Positions 48,805 through 59,923 of a stretch of DNA of 64,000 nucleotides are shown here, piece after piece. The position numbers and the translations under genes are program-made. Source of the stretch: Amoebidium appalachense (taxonomy: Eukaryota > Ichthyosporea). Position 1 is the stretch's first letter; every line of letters begins with the position of its first letter. The notes beneath the pieces are model-generated. The model saw only the letters and a program-made list of their open reading frames with translations, did no database searches and was not told the origin of the DNA. Location: contig CAVNZM010000008.1 of assembly GCA_963693365.1 (NCBI GenBank), positions 372,001 through 436,000 on the forward strand. Direction: 5' to 3'.

Positions 48805-48993
48805 CGTGTGCCATGGAGCTGGCTCTGAGCCATATTTGGCTATGAAATCTCCCCATACTCGCATTATAGATCGTGGGTGTCGAAAATTCACTCTCTTTTT
48901 CAAAAGAAAAGCTTCTATAGTATAAATAAAACCTTTCGATTGATTAAATGCTCCTGGCTTACATTTTACAATTAGCTACACCAACATAAAATG

Positions 48994-49137
48994 AAAAAGT
49001 ACTATTTATGAGCATGTATTACCATTTATCAAAGTTAAAGGTTTTATTGACGAATGACGGTGACCAAAAAGTACTATTTATGAGCATGTATTACCATTTA
49101 TCAAAGTTAAAGGTCTTATTGACGAATGACGGTGACC
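48994..49137. repeat. Perfect-spaced 72-bp tandem duplication
   Basis: 48994-49065 is repeated at 49066-49137 with one difference (ggttttattg versus ggtcttattg). The unit starts aaaaagtactatttatgagc. It is non-coding and recent. Confidence 0.97.
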
Positions 49138-49284
49138 GTGTTATAACTTATTGTTTTGCTTTTAATGAAAATATGTTTTTCGGGGGTGCAGATCCTCTGG
49201 AGGCACTCCCGGCACAGCTGATCACTCCGGCATGAACACGCGTGCTGTGGAGTCATTCTGAGACGGGCTGTCCGACTCCCTAGG

Positions 49285-49376
49285 CCTGCGGCCTCTCTAA
49301 ACTAATGTTCATATATAACATGCCTTGTATGCCGCAGGCAACATACAAGGACCTGGTATGTTAGAGAGGCCGCAGG
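49285..49376. repeat. 92-bp two-stage hairpin
   Basis: CCTGCGGCCTCTCTAA (49285-49300) is the exact reverse complement of TTAGAGAGGCCGCAGG (49361-49376). Inside, CCTTGTATG (49323-49331) pairs with CATACAAGG (49342-49350). No coding sequence is present. It could be a small fold-back element or a structured RNA. Confidence 0.85.
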
Positions 49377-50324
49377 GAGACAGCACTCACTGACTCAGCC
49401 GTGCACATCACGGCCGGCTCGCGCTGGAAGTTCGAACGTGCGGTCATGAGGTGCAGATCACACGTGCCCCAAAAGACGCAATTTGCACAGACGTGCAGCG
49501 CAGGGCCTATCCCTCCATGCTAATGCTATAACCACTACAAAAGAGATCTTGCACATCCAACACTTATACAGTCAGCACAGCCACCACTTATACGGTCACT
49601 TCTCATGATACTGTCACTAGAGGCGGGGCTTGGACCCGAGCCGACCTGATCCGACTTTCCCCCAGACCCGGTGTACCGTGTCCGGCCAAAGAGGGTGGTG
49701 AGGAGGGGGTAGGGAGGGGGGGAGTGTTAGGGAGGTCGGTCGGCTGGGCCGCCGTGGCGGGCCCCTGGGCTGAGGCACATAGTTATATAGACCCGACCTG
49801 GTAGACCCGTTTTAGACCTGTCGGGAGTCAGACCCGATCCGACTCGACCCGTTTCTGTTTTTACGGACCCGCCCCGCCCCTGCCGCCCGGCCCGGTAACT
49901 CGGTGACACCGGCGCGGCCGCGGCGGCCCCGCCGCCCCGGCGGCAGCGCTGGCGCGGCGGCCCGGGATTGCCGGCGTGGGACATATGCCAGTGCTATGCT
50001 AAGTCTCTCTAACAAAAAAATACTATTGGGGGGTTAAGTTATTAGTCAAGCTACATATGCATAATATTTCATACCGTTTTGCTGACGTAAGTCTCAGATG
50101 CAAAGACAGTATTTAACTGTTACAATTATTGGATTCCGCGACAGATAACGATGATTGTGTAACTTCTTTTGTTCAAATGCATAATATGCACGGCATCTCA
50201 GGCTATGTAAGTTACAGTACATGTGCAGTGAACACCTGCTGGTCGCTTGTTAGTTAACGAAAACCATATAAGCATATATATAGCTACAAAAGGGACCCGG
50301 TGGAACTGCAGGGGTAACGGGGGG

Positions 50325-50395
<71 letters not shown>

Positions 50396-50720
50396 GAGGG
50401 GGGGAGGGGCGGGGAGGGAGGGGGAACTTCAAGGGGGGCCGGGGGGTTAAAGGTATGGTATAGGTGGCATAAAATATAGCAGTTGCTGTCCCCCAGCGGC
50501 AATGCCTTTTGGCCGATCTGGGTATGCGCTTGGTTGAACCTATATTGCACCCATGTTCGATCGAGCCTCGAGCTCTGGCTGGGGACTTGATTTTATTTAG
50601 GCAGTCTGCTCGGGCTGACCTATAATTATGTCCGGCTAGTCTACGTAGCATGACGTAGACGCCAGCTGCAGACTTGCTACACAAGAAAAGGTAAGAAAAC
50701 CTTATCAGAGTGGAGTTCAA
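49377..50720. other. Intergenic: gacccg-rich segment and G tracts
   Basis: 49620-49880 is rich in the short words gacccg/cgacc, with no reading frame of note. 50328-50420 is a G tract with a few interruptions. No gene is recognised. Confidence 0.6.
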
Positions 50721-50779
50721 GTGGCTTGCAACTCCATTCCAGAAGGTTTTATATGTGTATGGGGTTTACGCTGTTTACT

Positions 50780-52520
50780 CGAGGCAAAGAGGTATCTGCA
50801 CGTGCACGCGCACGTGTATGCATGCACATGTGTATTTGTGTGTGCACAAAATGTGTGTGTTCACCTGGGGCTGCCATCATGCATGCTAATTAGCACCATA
50901 CCGGACAGTGTACACAAGATGTATGCATGTACCTGCGGCTACACATGTATGCTGCATGCATAGTCGCACGCGTGCATGCATGCTATATAGTGCACGTGCA
51001 CATGCATGCAGATGTACATGTGTACAGTATGCACATGAGCGCGTGCGTGCATGCATATATAGTGCACGTGCACATGCATGCTTGTGTGCACGTGCGCGCG
51101 GCATGTGTAATGCATTCATAGTTGCTGCATACAGGGTCTTCGCGATATTATCACTACCTGAAACAGTCACCTCGGAGGGGGGGTCGGAGGGTGATTATAT
51201 CGGGATGTGAAATTATCGGGTTGTGCTAGGGGGACAGTAATTAAGAGAGGGTTAGGGGGGATTTGTTTGCGCAAACACAGCACATGGGTTGCGTACGCTT
51301 GCCCTCCGAAGGTTTTTCTGCTCCAAAACGGCAGGCGAGGCTGTCTTGGCCTTATCAAGGATCTTTTTCTTTGTTGCGGGATTCACCAGCTTGGTCACAG
51401 TCGAGCGGTCAATGCCAAACGCGTTGCACACACTGTCGTGCTTCTCTTCATTACCCACACGATGAATGATCGCGATTTTGTCTTTCAGAGGCAGAGGACG
51501 GCCAAACGGTTTGCATGGTCGATAGTATGCCCGGGTACGCACATCATGCATGCAAATGTCTACATGATGCACGTGCAGCCGCATGCATGCAATGCCATAC
51601 CACGGGCAGATGCACATGCATGCATGTGCACGTGCAGGTGGCCACCACAGCTGCAGGCGTAAATACTACATGCATATGTGTACATGCATGCAAGTGCACA
51701 CGTACGCAGATACATGTACACATCATGCATGCACGTGCACCTGCATAAACACATGCATGCATGGTACGTGCAGACTCTATGTGTGCATGCACGTGCAAGC
51801 TGCATGCACATGCATTCCTATGCACCCACTTAGTCTATTATAGCATGTGCACCACGTGCAGATATACACATACATGCATGCATGTACATGTGCACGTGCA
51901 GGTGGTCACGTGATTATCTTGATGTATGTGCACGTGCACGTGTGTACACAGAGATCACGTGACGACATGCAGCTACTACACCTCCCACGTGCACACGCAT
52001 GCCTGCAGCTGCACATATGGTCACGTGATCTCCCACGTGCACACTTGCACCTGCACGTGCACATGTATGCATGCCTGCTGCAGCTGCAATGCACATAGTA
52101 TACGTGCACGGGCGGATCCGGAAATCACGTGCACGTGACCATTATGCAGCTGCAGGCATGCGTGTGCACGTGGGAGGTCACGTGACCATATGTACAGCTG
52201 CAGGCATGCATGTGCACGCGTGGGAAGTCACGTGACCATAATACGTGCAGCCGCAGGCATGCACGTGTGCACGTGTGGGAGATCACGTGACCATACAGCT
52301 GCAGGCATGCATGCATAACATTGCATGTGCATGTGTGGGAGGTCACGTGACCATATGCAGCTGCAGGCATGCACCTGCACGTGTGGGAGGCCACGACCAT
52401 ATGCAGCAGCAGGCATCAAATTGCAAATGACTCTGCCCACGGTGCATTCATGTGGACTAGGCCCGGGCCTCCCGCGTCATGACCACATGCATGCATAGTA
52501 CGTACACTACGGGAAGGGTG
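50780..52520. repeat. Alternating purine-pyrimidine region rich in tgcatgc and cacgtg
   Basis: Long stretches of tgcatgcacgtgcac-type sequence. From 51890 to 52410 there is a degenerate repeat of about 55-60 bp: gcatgcacgtg-tgggag-gtcacgtgaccata-cagctgcag. Copies at 51900-52080 are in the opposite orientation to those at 52125-52400, so the block is a large imperfect palindrome. Confidence 0.85.
51252..51515 (-). pseudogene. CENP-B/pogo-like transposase helix-turn-helix fragment
   Basis: Frame from about 51512: KPFGRPLPLKDKIAII, then a helix-turn-helix with GIDRSTVTKLV and a basic tail, ending at a stop at 51252 after about 87 residues. The pattern (basic start, L-x-KxxII helix, FGI-x2-STV recognition helix) fits the CENP-B N-terminal domain of pogo/Tigger transposases. 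No DDE catalytic domain follows, so this is a fragment or a domesticated DNA-binding piece. Confidence 0.6.
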
Positions 52521-52730
52521 CATCGATCATGACAACGTGCACGACCGACCTGGGCCGATACTCCTCGATATGTACGAGGTTGGCCATGGCCACACTTGAG
52601 CACCAGAGAATATTCAAAAATGTTGTTTTAGGGCAAAAACTAGCCAGAAATGCGTGGATTTGCGTCCCTTCCGTCAAAAGTATACCGGGCCGGATTGCCC
52701 CAGAGCAGAACCAATCGTTTTTCTCATGTT

Positions 52731-52895
52731 TACTTAGCTTGATTCATCAAGCACTATTTAGAGTGTATTCTAGGGCAATCATTGGTTGAAATAGTGTTTC
52801 TAACAATGATAGCCCATTGGGTGAGCTCCTTTGGTATATAAGGAGCGAACTCCTACTAGTCGTTAGCTCATTTCCCAACGTCGCACCCACTTCAC
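52731..52895 (+). repeat. A1 split repeat with TATA promoter
   Basis: 165 bp, about one mismatch to A2 at 59328-59492. Contains ATTGGTTG, CCCATTGG and TATATAA (52835-52841), so it probably starts transcription of the element. Confidence 0.95.
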
Positions 52896-53155
52896 GCGAC
52901 GTTTTTGGCGAGAGCTCGGTTTAGGTTGCAGTCCCCTTCGCACACTTAGATCTAAATAAGCTACGGTAGGTGGCAGAACTTGTCACCCTAAATCCTCGCC
53001 TAGCATGGAGAACGCTGCCTTCAACCTGTATAGCGCCGAGGTTCGCAGGCTCTTTCCGGCTGATAACCACAACAAGGAGGAGTCGGACGAGCAGCGGTGT
53101 GAGCGCCTTCGGCAAACTTGGAACCCGCAGCAAAACGTGCTACGACTCACCCGCG

Positions 53156-53635
53156 TGTAAACAACTGTACACATGAACTGTACATGTTTACTAAAGAATG
53201 TGATCTACTAGCACACGATTCGTGCTTTGTCATGAATATCACATAAATATTATGTCCGCACCAATAGGACTCACTCTGACCTAAGAATTGAACCATATAT
53301 GGTTCTTCCGCTGCATACCACATAAACGATTTGAACCAATAAGAGGTTTGCATAAATAGGACAAAGGTCTGACTGGCTCGGACCGCACCAGAATCACGAA
53401 TGGCATGTTGCCACCCGCGCTGGCCGCGGATGAACCAATCCTGGGCCTTGATCCGAAACCTGGGGGCTATATAACAAAGCCGTCCCAGTACGGGGATCAC
53501 ATCAGTGAAGTCTGAGACAGACTGAGTCGGCCCATAGTAAAAGCAACCTGGCCGCGTGTGCCTTTCTACCCGTTCTCTGTCTTTATTTTGATTCAGTTGT
53601 ACTCTGCCTTATCCTAACTAGTCCAACTGTTTACA
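53156..53635 (+). repeat. 5' LTR
   Basis: 480 bp, TG...CA ends, with TATATAA at 53468-53474 as likely promoter. The last bases plus the primer-binding region are partly repeated just downstream (aactgtttacattggcgacc at about 53671-53690). Confidence 0.95.
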
Positions 53636-53928
53636 TTGGCGACCGCGGCAGGACACTGTTTTACATTGCCAACTGTTTACATTGGCGACCGCGCAGTTCA
53701 AGAATCTCGCATCCTTCGAATCTCACATCTTTCAATCAGTTCAAGAATCTCACATCTTTCAATCAGCTCAAGAATCTCCCATGGCCGATCACAATCCTTT
53801 TTACCCCGATGATAGGCACATCTTTCCTTGTCCGGCTTAGAATATATACACCGACAAGTTTGAAGTGGCCAGCCCACCTACACGGAAAGAATTGAAAGCA
53901 TGTAAAACTTCTTTTGCTACGACACATC

Positions 53929-54225
53929 AAAAATGTGAAGAAAAACGAATACACAACGAATTTTCAAACAACGAATACACGAACAATCGAATAAAGAATT
54001 GCTAACGAAGCAATGAACCAACGAAAAACGAACCATCACGAATACACAATGAAATAAAGAATGAACGACAAACGAATGCATAGAGGAAATACGAAATGAA
54101 TGCAACACGAAAACAAAACGAAGTAACGAATTTATCAAACGACAAAAAACGAAAAACGAAAGCAAAATGAACTGGAAATACGAAAATGCAAGAACGAATG
54201 CACAACACTGCTTGGGTTGCAATGC
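53929..54225. repeat. ACGAA pentamer field inside the LTR element
   Basis: About 17 copies of ACGAA occur in roughly 300 bp at irregular spacing, with A-rich filler. The word remains frequent to about 55600. It is not a clean tandem array. Confidence 0.8.
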
Positions 54226-54713
54226 ACACAGCCCCCTCTATGTTAGGAAGAAAATAAAACCGTTGCCCTTGCGTGCATTGCGCTATTGCACACTGTCATC
54301 GTGTCCATGCCACCGCATGCACCTCCACACTCGCAAGCCAGATGCACGGCCACTTTCAGCACGAATGCATTTAAAGAAGAAGATAGTCGCTGTTCCTATA
54401 GCATTGAGGACATAAGGTGCTGTGAAAGTAGTTTTGCATGCATGCTTCGAATTTCTTGCTGTTTTCGAATACAGCATGCCCCATAGTTTAGCGCACAGGA
54501 TGCACAACATGCGCATGAATGTATGCTGGCATGGGCCTAAACACATTACGAACATATGCCTCATGTATGGCGGCCCTTCCTGGTGCCACGCCCTAACGAA
54601 TTTGCACTCTTGGTGCACAAAAGGCATGTAATAAAGTCGATGCAGAACTTTTGTTCATGCATGTGAAAAACAAAGAAGGTGTTGGGTACGAATTTTAAGG
54701 TGAATGCCCGTCT

Positions 54714-55034
54714 GTGGCAATACTGTGTAACATACCAATTACACTGTCAAGCCTTGCACTAGCTGCCGGCACACCCCCACCAGAACAAAAGAATGTGGTA
54801 TGGGCACCATTTCCTCACAACCCCAGCATACAGTGTCAGTATTTTGGCTGGAAGCCTTTCAGTTTCGAATTACGAATACCCTCCTTCACTACTGAAGAAA
54901 GTGACGTGGAAGACGAATACGAATACGAATGCAAGGTGTTGTTGACTACTAGTAACACATCGGACCATCATGTGTACCTAGGCCCTGGTACGGAGGTGAC
55001 CATGTTATTCCCTTGCAATATGATGACACTGTAA
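54714..55034 (+). CDS. Unidentified reading frame in the LTR element interior
   Basis: About 106 codons with no ATG at the start. Composition looks protein-like (WAPFPHNPSIQCQYFGWKPF, then an acidic DVEDEYEYE run, then a Thr/Ser-rich end). It resembles no Gag or Pol motif I know. It could be captured host sequence or a decayed element gene. Confidence 0.3.
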   Translation: MAILCNIPITLSSLALAAGTPPPEQKNVVWAPFPHNPSIQCQYFGWKPFSFELRIPSFTTEESDVEDEYEYECKVLLTTSNTSDHHVYLGPGTEVTMLFPCNMMTL

Positions 55035-56280
55035 CAATTTAGCACGTGCATACCCCACCAATGGGCACATGCGGGAGACAACCCCACAAGCTGCCTTATT
55101 GGGCACCTCTGCTAAAACGAATATTCTTCTCACGAAGGAACAGAAGAATGCCACGAACACGAACCACACACCCCCCAGGCAGCTACTTACGTCTGATGTA
55201 TGAAAGTAGTAGGTGTGTGAATGGGGTAACTTCATGAACACCAACACGAAAGCAAGCACAGCACAAAGCAGTTCCACGAATACGAATGGTTTTGGTATTC
55301 CACACAACGAACAGAACCTACAGTAGGGCCACCTACAAATGAAGCAGAGCATGGGGCACCATCCAGACCTGCACTGGAGGATATGAAGATACGAAGCGCG
55401 CTCACGAAGTTGCTTACAAAAGAAAGGGCGACTGTGACGACTTTTCTTTTTAGGCCAAGCCTCCAGAAGAATGTATTATGCCTGGAATCCCCCTGCTCAA
55501 CGAAAATGGCTGGCAAATGGGATACGAAAACTGCTCACGAATGGAAGCATGTGTTTTCTGAAGGAGGCTTGCTTTGCCTACCCTCTTCTTATGAATTATG
55601 AACCGGGCTTTTACTGGTTCTGACGGGTGATATATTTCTTTATGTCGCCCAACGAAGAACACTTGGGCATTTTTATTCTGTTTTTCCCAGCTCCGATGAT
55701 GCAGGGTTAAAGCTGAAAGGAAAGAAGTGCTCTTTGTTCATGAAAGAAGTGGCTTTTCCGGCCATGGTGACTCGCCTTACAGTCTTAAGGTAGAACCGGG
55801 ATAAGGAGCAGCGGCTAAGCCTTGAAGCTATCCACCACTACCTGAGCTACGAAGTGACCTAAGGCTCGAGTTATATTCATTATCGAATGTTTGGTATGAT
55901 CATTCATCCACACAACCAAATTACTCGCAATTGAAAACGAATCTGCGGGAGTATCCTAAAAAGGAAAAATTCCCAAAAAGGAAAATACTACTTCTACAGA
56001 AAAGCCAAGCACAGAGACGAAGGCTTAGCGAATTATTCGCACGCACACTCTGCAACAATCTTCGCCACGAAAATGAAATCACAGAAGAATGCTGCATGAA
56101 TTTACGTTTTGGCAAATGAAGAAGTGCTCATAGACGTGCACAACTCTATTCCACCGTCCTTGCTCTGTTCTGTCCAGCAGCTCGGCACACACAAGAATTC
56201 TCGCTGAAGGTTGTTTATCGCCTCTCAGCCTGGTGGTTTGCTTGTCTAACGACACCACCAGGCTCCCGACAAGGGGGGAG

Positions 56281-56760
56281 TGTAAACAACTGTACACATG
56301 AACTGTACATGTTTACTAAAGAATGTGATCTACTAGCACACGATTCGTGCTTTGTCATGAATATCACATAAATATTATGTCCGCACCAATAGGACTCACT
56401 CTGACCTAAGAATTGAACCATATATGGTTCTTCCGCTGCATACCACATAAACGATTTGAACCAATAAGAGGTTTGCATAAATAGGACAAAGGTCTGACTG
56501 GCTCGGACCGCACCAGAATCACGAATGGCATGTTGCCACCCGCGCTGGCCGCGGATGAACCAATCCTGGGCCTTGATCCGAAACCTGGGGGCTATATAAC
56601 AAAGCCGTCCCAGTACGGGGATCACATCAGTGAAGTCTGAGACAGACTGAGTCGGCCCATAGTAAAAGCAACCTGGCCGCGTGTGCCTTTCTACCCGTTC
56701 TCTGTCTTTATTTTGATTCAGTTGTACTCTGCCTTATCCTAACTAGTCCAACTGTTTACA
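56281..56760 (+). repeat. 3' LTR
   Basis: Same 480 bp as 53156-53635. Directly preceded by the polypurine tract and followed by the TSD copy CCGCG. Confidence 0.95.
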
Positions 56761-57517
56761 CCGCGGCGAGTTCGTGGAGTCGCACGCGTCTCTACAAGCC
56801 GTCGAGCATTTTGTTGTTGACGGGCGTTTCCCATTTGGCCCACGGCCCTTGTCGTCAGACGGATTGTTCCCTGGGGGAGACCTCCCCAAGCCCATCAAGG
56901 AGGAGGCTGAACAGTGGATAGGGCTGGTCAACGCGGGTGTGCAGGCGCTCAATTTGGTTGCTGCACTACCCAAGCTAGCCAACGAGTCGGCGGACGCCTT
57001 TGCGGCCCGTCAGCTTACCCTGCTCCGCGAGCTCGTCGTCGACCTCATCAGTTACGGCGGCGACAGACTCCAGCTGTTGTACATTCGGCGCGCGGAGGGT
57101 CACGCAGTTGCAGAGGTCGCCCGCGCCCAAATTGAGAAGACGTACAACCCCAAGTACGGCGCCAAGTGGTCCAAGGCTGTTGCACACGCAAAACAGAAGG
57201 AGCGCGAATCCGAGCTGGTTCGCGCATCGGCCAACAAGCAAGCTAGCGAGGGGCGGGCCCGCGGGCCCCTACACGCACGAGGGCGGCCGCGGAGGCTACC
57301 CCCAACCCCAACAGGACGGCACCAAGCGGCGGTCACTCTACCGGCGCTCCGCGCCAGTAGAGGTCCCTTCGCCTTCCTTCTCCCAGCGGCGTACGCTGGG
57401 CACTGTACCATAGCGCGGCAATATTCCCCCAAAATTTGGTTTACTTGGAGTTACACTGTTCTACCGTATTGAGTTTCCACGTTCTTCCATTCGTTGTTTA
57501 TTAGGTCGCTGCGGAAA

Positions 57518-59233
57518 ATGCCCCTCTGGGCCTTGAACTTCGCCACCGCGGCGGGGGACACTGTCCCGGTAGTTTCTGCACCTGCCCCTTCCCCAGCACC
57601 CACGGAGCCGCCAAGGCCGACTTCTCCGCCCCCCGGTGCCCCTGAAGGGGTGATTATTTTGCCCGATCAAGAAGGTGGTGTGGGCGGCCCAGCTGCGGGG
57701 CCCCCTCCCACTGTGGATGTACAACCCGCGGCGACGGGGCGTGTTTATGTTTCTCCCATCGGCGACTTTGGTGCGTGGCGTGCGGCTGTGGTCCAATCTA
57801 TGCCCTCAACCCTCCGGGCAAATGTTGATGTTTTGATCAGCAACACCCTTGCCGCCACCACCTGGGAGCGCTACCAGATGGAAATTCGGTTTTACCTTCA
57901 GTTTTGTCAAGAGTCCGCCTTCGCCCCTTGGCCCCTCACCGGCACGGTTGCCACTGCGTATGTGGCCAAGTTGATGGAGCGAAATTACGCGCCGGGCACG
58001 GTGGTCGGCAAGCTCTCTGCCCTGCGCAAGGTACACGAACTTTGGGGGCTCCCATACCCTCCCCCATCGGTCATGTCCGCCCTCACCCAGGGGTACACCC
58101 GCACCCATATGCAGCGTAACCCCGACAAGCTGGCCGACCCGCGGCGGTTTGATGCCGAATGGGTGTCCCTCATCCTCACCCACCAGCCACAGACCACCGC
58201 CGACACACAGCGGCGCCTGGGCGTGCTCCTGTTGGCCTACCTCTGGGGCCTGCGGTGGACCACGGTCACCGAACTGCTCGCAGAAGACGATGTTTTTGAA
58301 GGCCCGCACCCACAAGGCCACCGCATCACTCTACGGCTGCGGAAAATCAAGCAAGGCGCGGGCAAGTTGCGTGACCCAGTCGTGCGCACGCGTGTGGTGC
58401 CCACCATCTGTGTCCCGGCCCTACAGGCAGCAGTGGCTGCCACCCCCCCGTCCCCCCGGCGCCCCCCACTGCATCCTCCCCACCGGTAACGTCAACCACC
58501 AGACCGCGTGGATGCAGCGCGAGTTGTGCGCTTGTAAACAACTGTACACATGAACTGTACATGTTTACTAAAGAATGTGATCTACTAGCACACAATTCGT
58601 GCTTTGTCATGAATATCACATAAATATTATGTCCGCACCAATAGGACTCACTCTGACCTAAGAATTGAACCATATATGATTCTATTGCTGCATACCACAT
58701 AAACGAAGTGGACCAATAAGGGGTTTGCATAAATAGGACAAAGGTCTGACTGGCTCGGACCGCACCAGAATCACGAATGGCATGTTGCCACCCGCGCTGG
58801 CCGCGGATGAACCAATCCTGGGCCTTGATCCAAAACCTGGGGGCTATATAACAAAGCCGTCCCAGTACGGGGATCACATCAGTGAAGTCTGAGACAGACT
58901 GAGTCGGCCCATAGTAAAAGCAACCTGGCCGCGTGTGCCTTTCTACCCGTTCTCTGTCTTTATTTTGATTCAGTTGTACTCTGCCTTATCCTAACTAGTC
59001 CAACTGTTTACAGCGCTATCGGCGTGGAGCCCCTGTTAGCCAACGCCGTCACCTTCCACTGCCTCCGTCATGGCATGGTCGGCGCGGCCAAGGCTGCGGG
59101 GGTCTCTGACCAGCAAATTGATTGGCTCGGCGCCTGGCTTGGCGCGAAGCCGGCCACCTACGGCACCGGCCACCAACATACAGCCGACGACGTGCTGTAT
59201 TTTGAAGCCCTGCGGGGCCTTGTTTGCAGTTGA
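57518..59233 (+). pseudogene. Tyrosine recombinase (ORF2), frameshifted and split by a solo LTR
   Basis: ATG 57518 begins a Pro/Ala-rich leader, then an N-terminal SAM-like core-binding domain (TWERYQMEIRFYLQFCQ, about residues 110-200) and a catalytic domain: Arg of box I in LWGLRWTTVTELL, a lysine hairpin (RKIKQG), HCLRHG as H-x-x-R (about 59056-59073), and a likely nucleophile Tyr in PATYGTG. A frameshift in the C-run stretch 58442-58470 moves the frame before the solo LTR. After the LTR the frame resumes at 59018 to the stop at 59233. In the intact family this enzyme would integrate a circular DNA. Confidence 0.85.
58528..59017 (+). mobile_element. Solo LTR inserted in the recombinase ORF
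   Basis: 480-bp LTR at 58533-59012 with target-site duplication GCGCT at 58528-58532 and 59013-59017. Same family as the LTRs at 53156 and 56281 but with about 10 or more differences, so it is an older or different insertion reduced by LTR-LTR recombination. Confidence 0.95.
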
Positions 59234-59309
59234 TTGTGTAAACTGATCTCTAATAAGCTTGTAACGGCGCAATACTTGTCTGATCATGAAGGCAGCAGTG
59301 GACGCAGGT

Positions 59310-59329
59310 AGCAACCATACATCTAAATA
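59310..59329 (+). repeat. B1 split repeat
   Basis: AGCAACCATACATCTAAATA, exactly repeated as B2 at 59924-59943. It runs directly into A2. Confidence 0.9.
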
Positions 59330-59492
59330 CTTAGCTTGATTCATCAAGCACTATTTAGAGTGTATTCTAGGGCAATCATTGGTTGAAATAGTGTTTCTAA
59401 CAATGATAGCCCATTGGGTGAGCTCCTTTGGTATATAAGGAGCGAACTCCTACTAGTTGTTAGCTCATTTCCCAACGTCGCACCCACTTCAC
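59328..59492 (+). repeat. A2 split repeat
   Basis: 165-bp copy of A1, TATATAA at 59432-59438. It would drive transcription outwards through 59493-59923. Confidence 0.95.
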
Positions 59493-59579
59493 CCACCCAC
59501 CCGCCCGAGCTCTGGGGTTGCATCCCAACATTGCATTGCATACACAGCTTCCGAGCTTTATGCGCACGTCCCCACAACA

Positions 59580-59740
59580 CAACACACGCACATGCACACA
59601 CATGCACACACAACACACGTACACATGCACACACACACACACATGCACACACATGCACACAAAACACACGTACACATGTTCACTCACACACCCGCACACA
59701 CACACACACACACAAAACACACATATACACGCACGTACAC
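59580..59740. repeat. (CA)n-rich stretch between A2 and B2
   Basis: acacac/acatgcac/acgtacac repeats. Not clearly coding; part of the element's right arm. Confidence 0.85.
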
Positions 59741-59923
59741 GCACACACGCATGCCCCCCTTGTGCGCACGGGTGGTGGGTGAGGGAGTGAGGTTTTGGTA
59801 AGGATATGAGGACGAGGTTGTGGTAAGCCTGTAAAGTGGTGTGTGTAGCTAAATGTAAGTGTTGTCGACGATCTCTGATCCCTGTGGGATCACAGCCTGA
59901 ACCGAGCTCATAAAGCAATCGAA

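Larger units (their letters stand above)
53151..56765 (+). mobile_element. LTR retrotransposon, non-autonomous, nested in ORF1
   Basis: 5' LTR 53156-53635 and 3' LTR 56281-56760, each 480 bp, starting TGTAAACA and ending TGTTTACA, apparently identical. Target-site duplication CCGCG at 53151-53155 and 56761-56765. TTGGCGACCGCGGCAGG right after the 5' LTR is a plausible primer binding site; AAGGGGGGAG (56271-56280) is a polypurine tract. The roughly 2.6 kb interior has no recognisable protease, integrase or RT. A Gag-like start at 53780 stops after 19 codons. Identical LTRs imply a recent insertion, hence mobilisation in trans. Confidence 0.93.
53005..57472 (+). pseudogene. ORF1 (gag-like) of the tyrosine-recombinase element, interrupted by an LTR element
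   Basis: ATG at 53005 opens 50 codons up to the TSD CCGCG at 53151-53155. The frame resumes after the second CCGCG at 56766 and stays open, which shows the two halves were one ORF. The 3' half has helical Leu/Ala/Glu-rich sequence and a lysine-rich segment (KAVAHAKQKERESELVRAS). Near 57240-57270, in gggcgggcccgcgggcccc, coding character shifts to the frame ending at 57413 (Gly/Tyr/Gln/Arg-rich), indicating an indel. The function is presumed nucleic-acid binding or assembly; there is no zinc knuckle. Confidence 0.7.

Noticed and set aside
53147-53500. Antisense frame of about 117 residues in the LTR, repeated at 56215 and 58347
   Set aside because: It is repeated only because the LTR is repeated, lies on the strand opposite the LTR promoter, and has no recognisable domain.
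53780-53839. Autonomous Gag in the LTR element
   Set aside because: The frame stops after 19 codons and no later Gag or Pol motif is seen.
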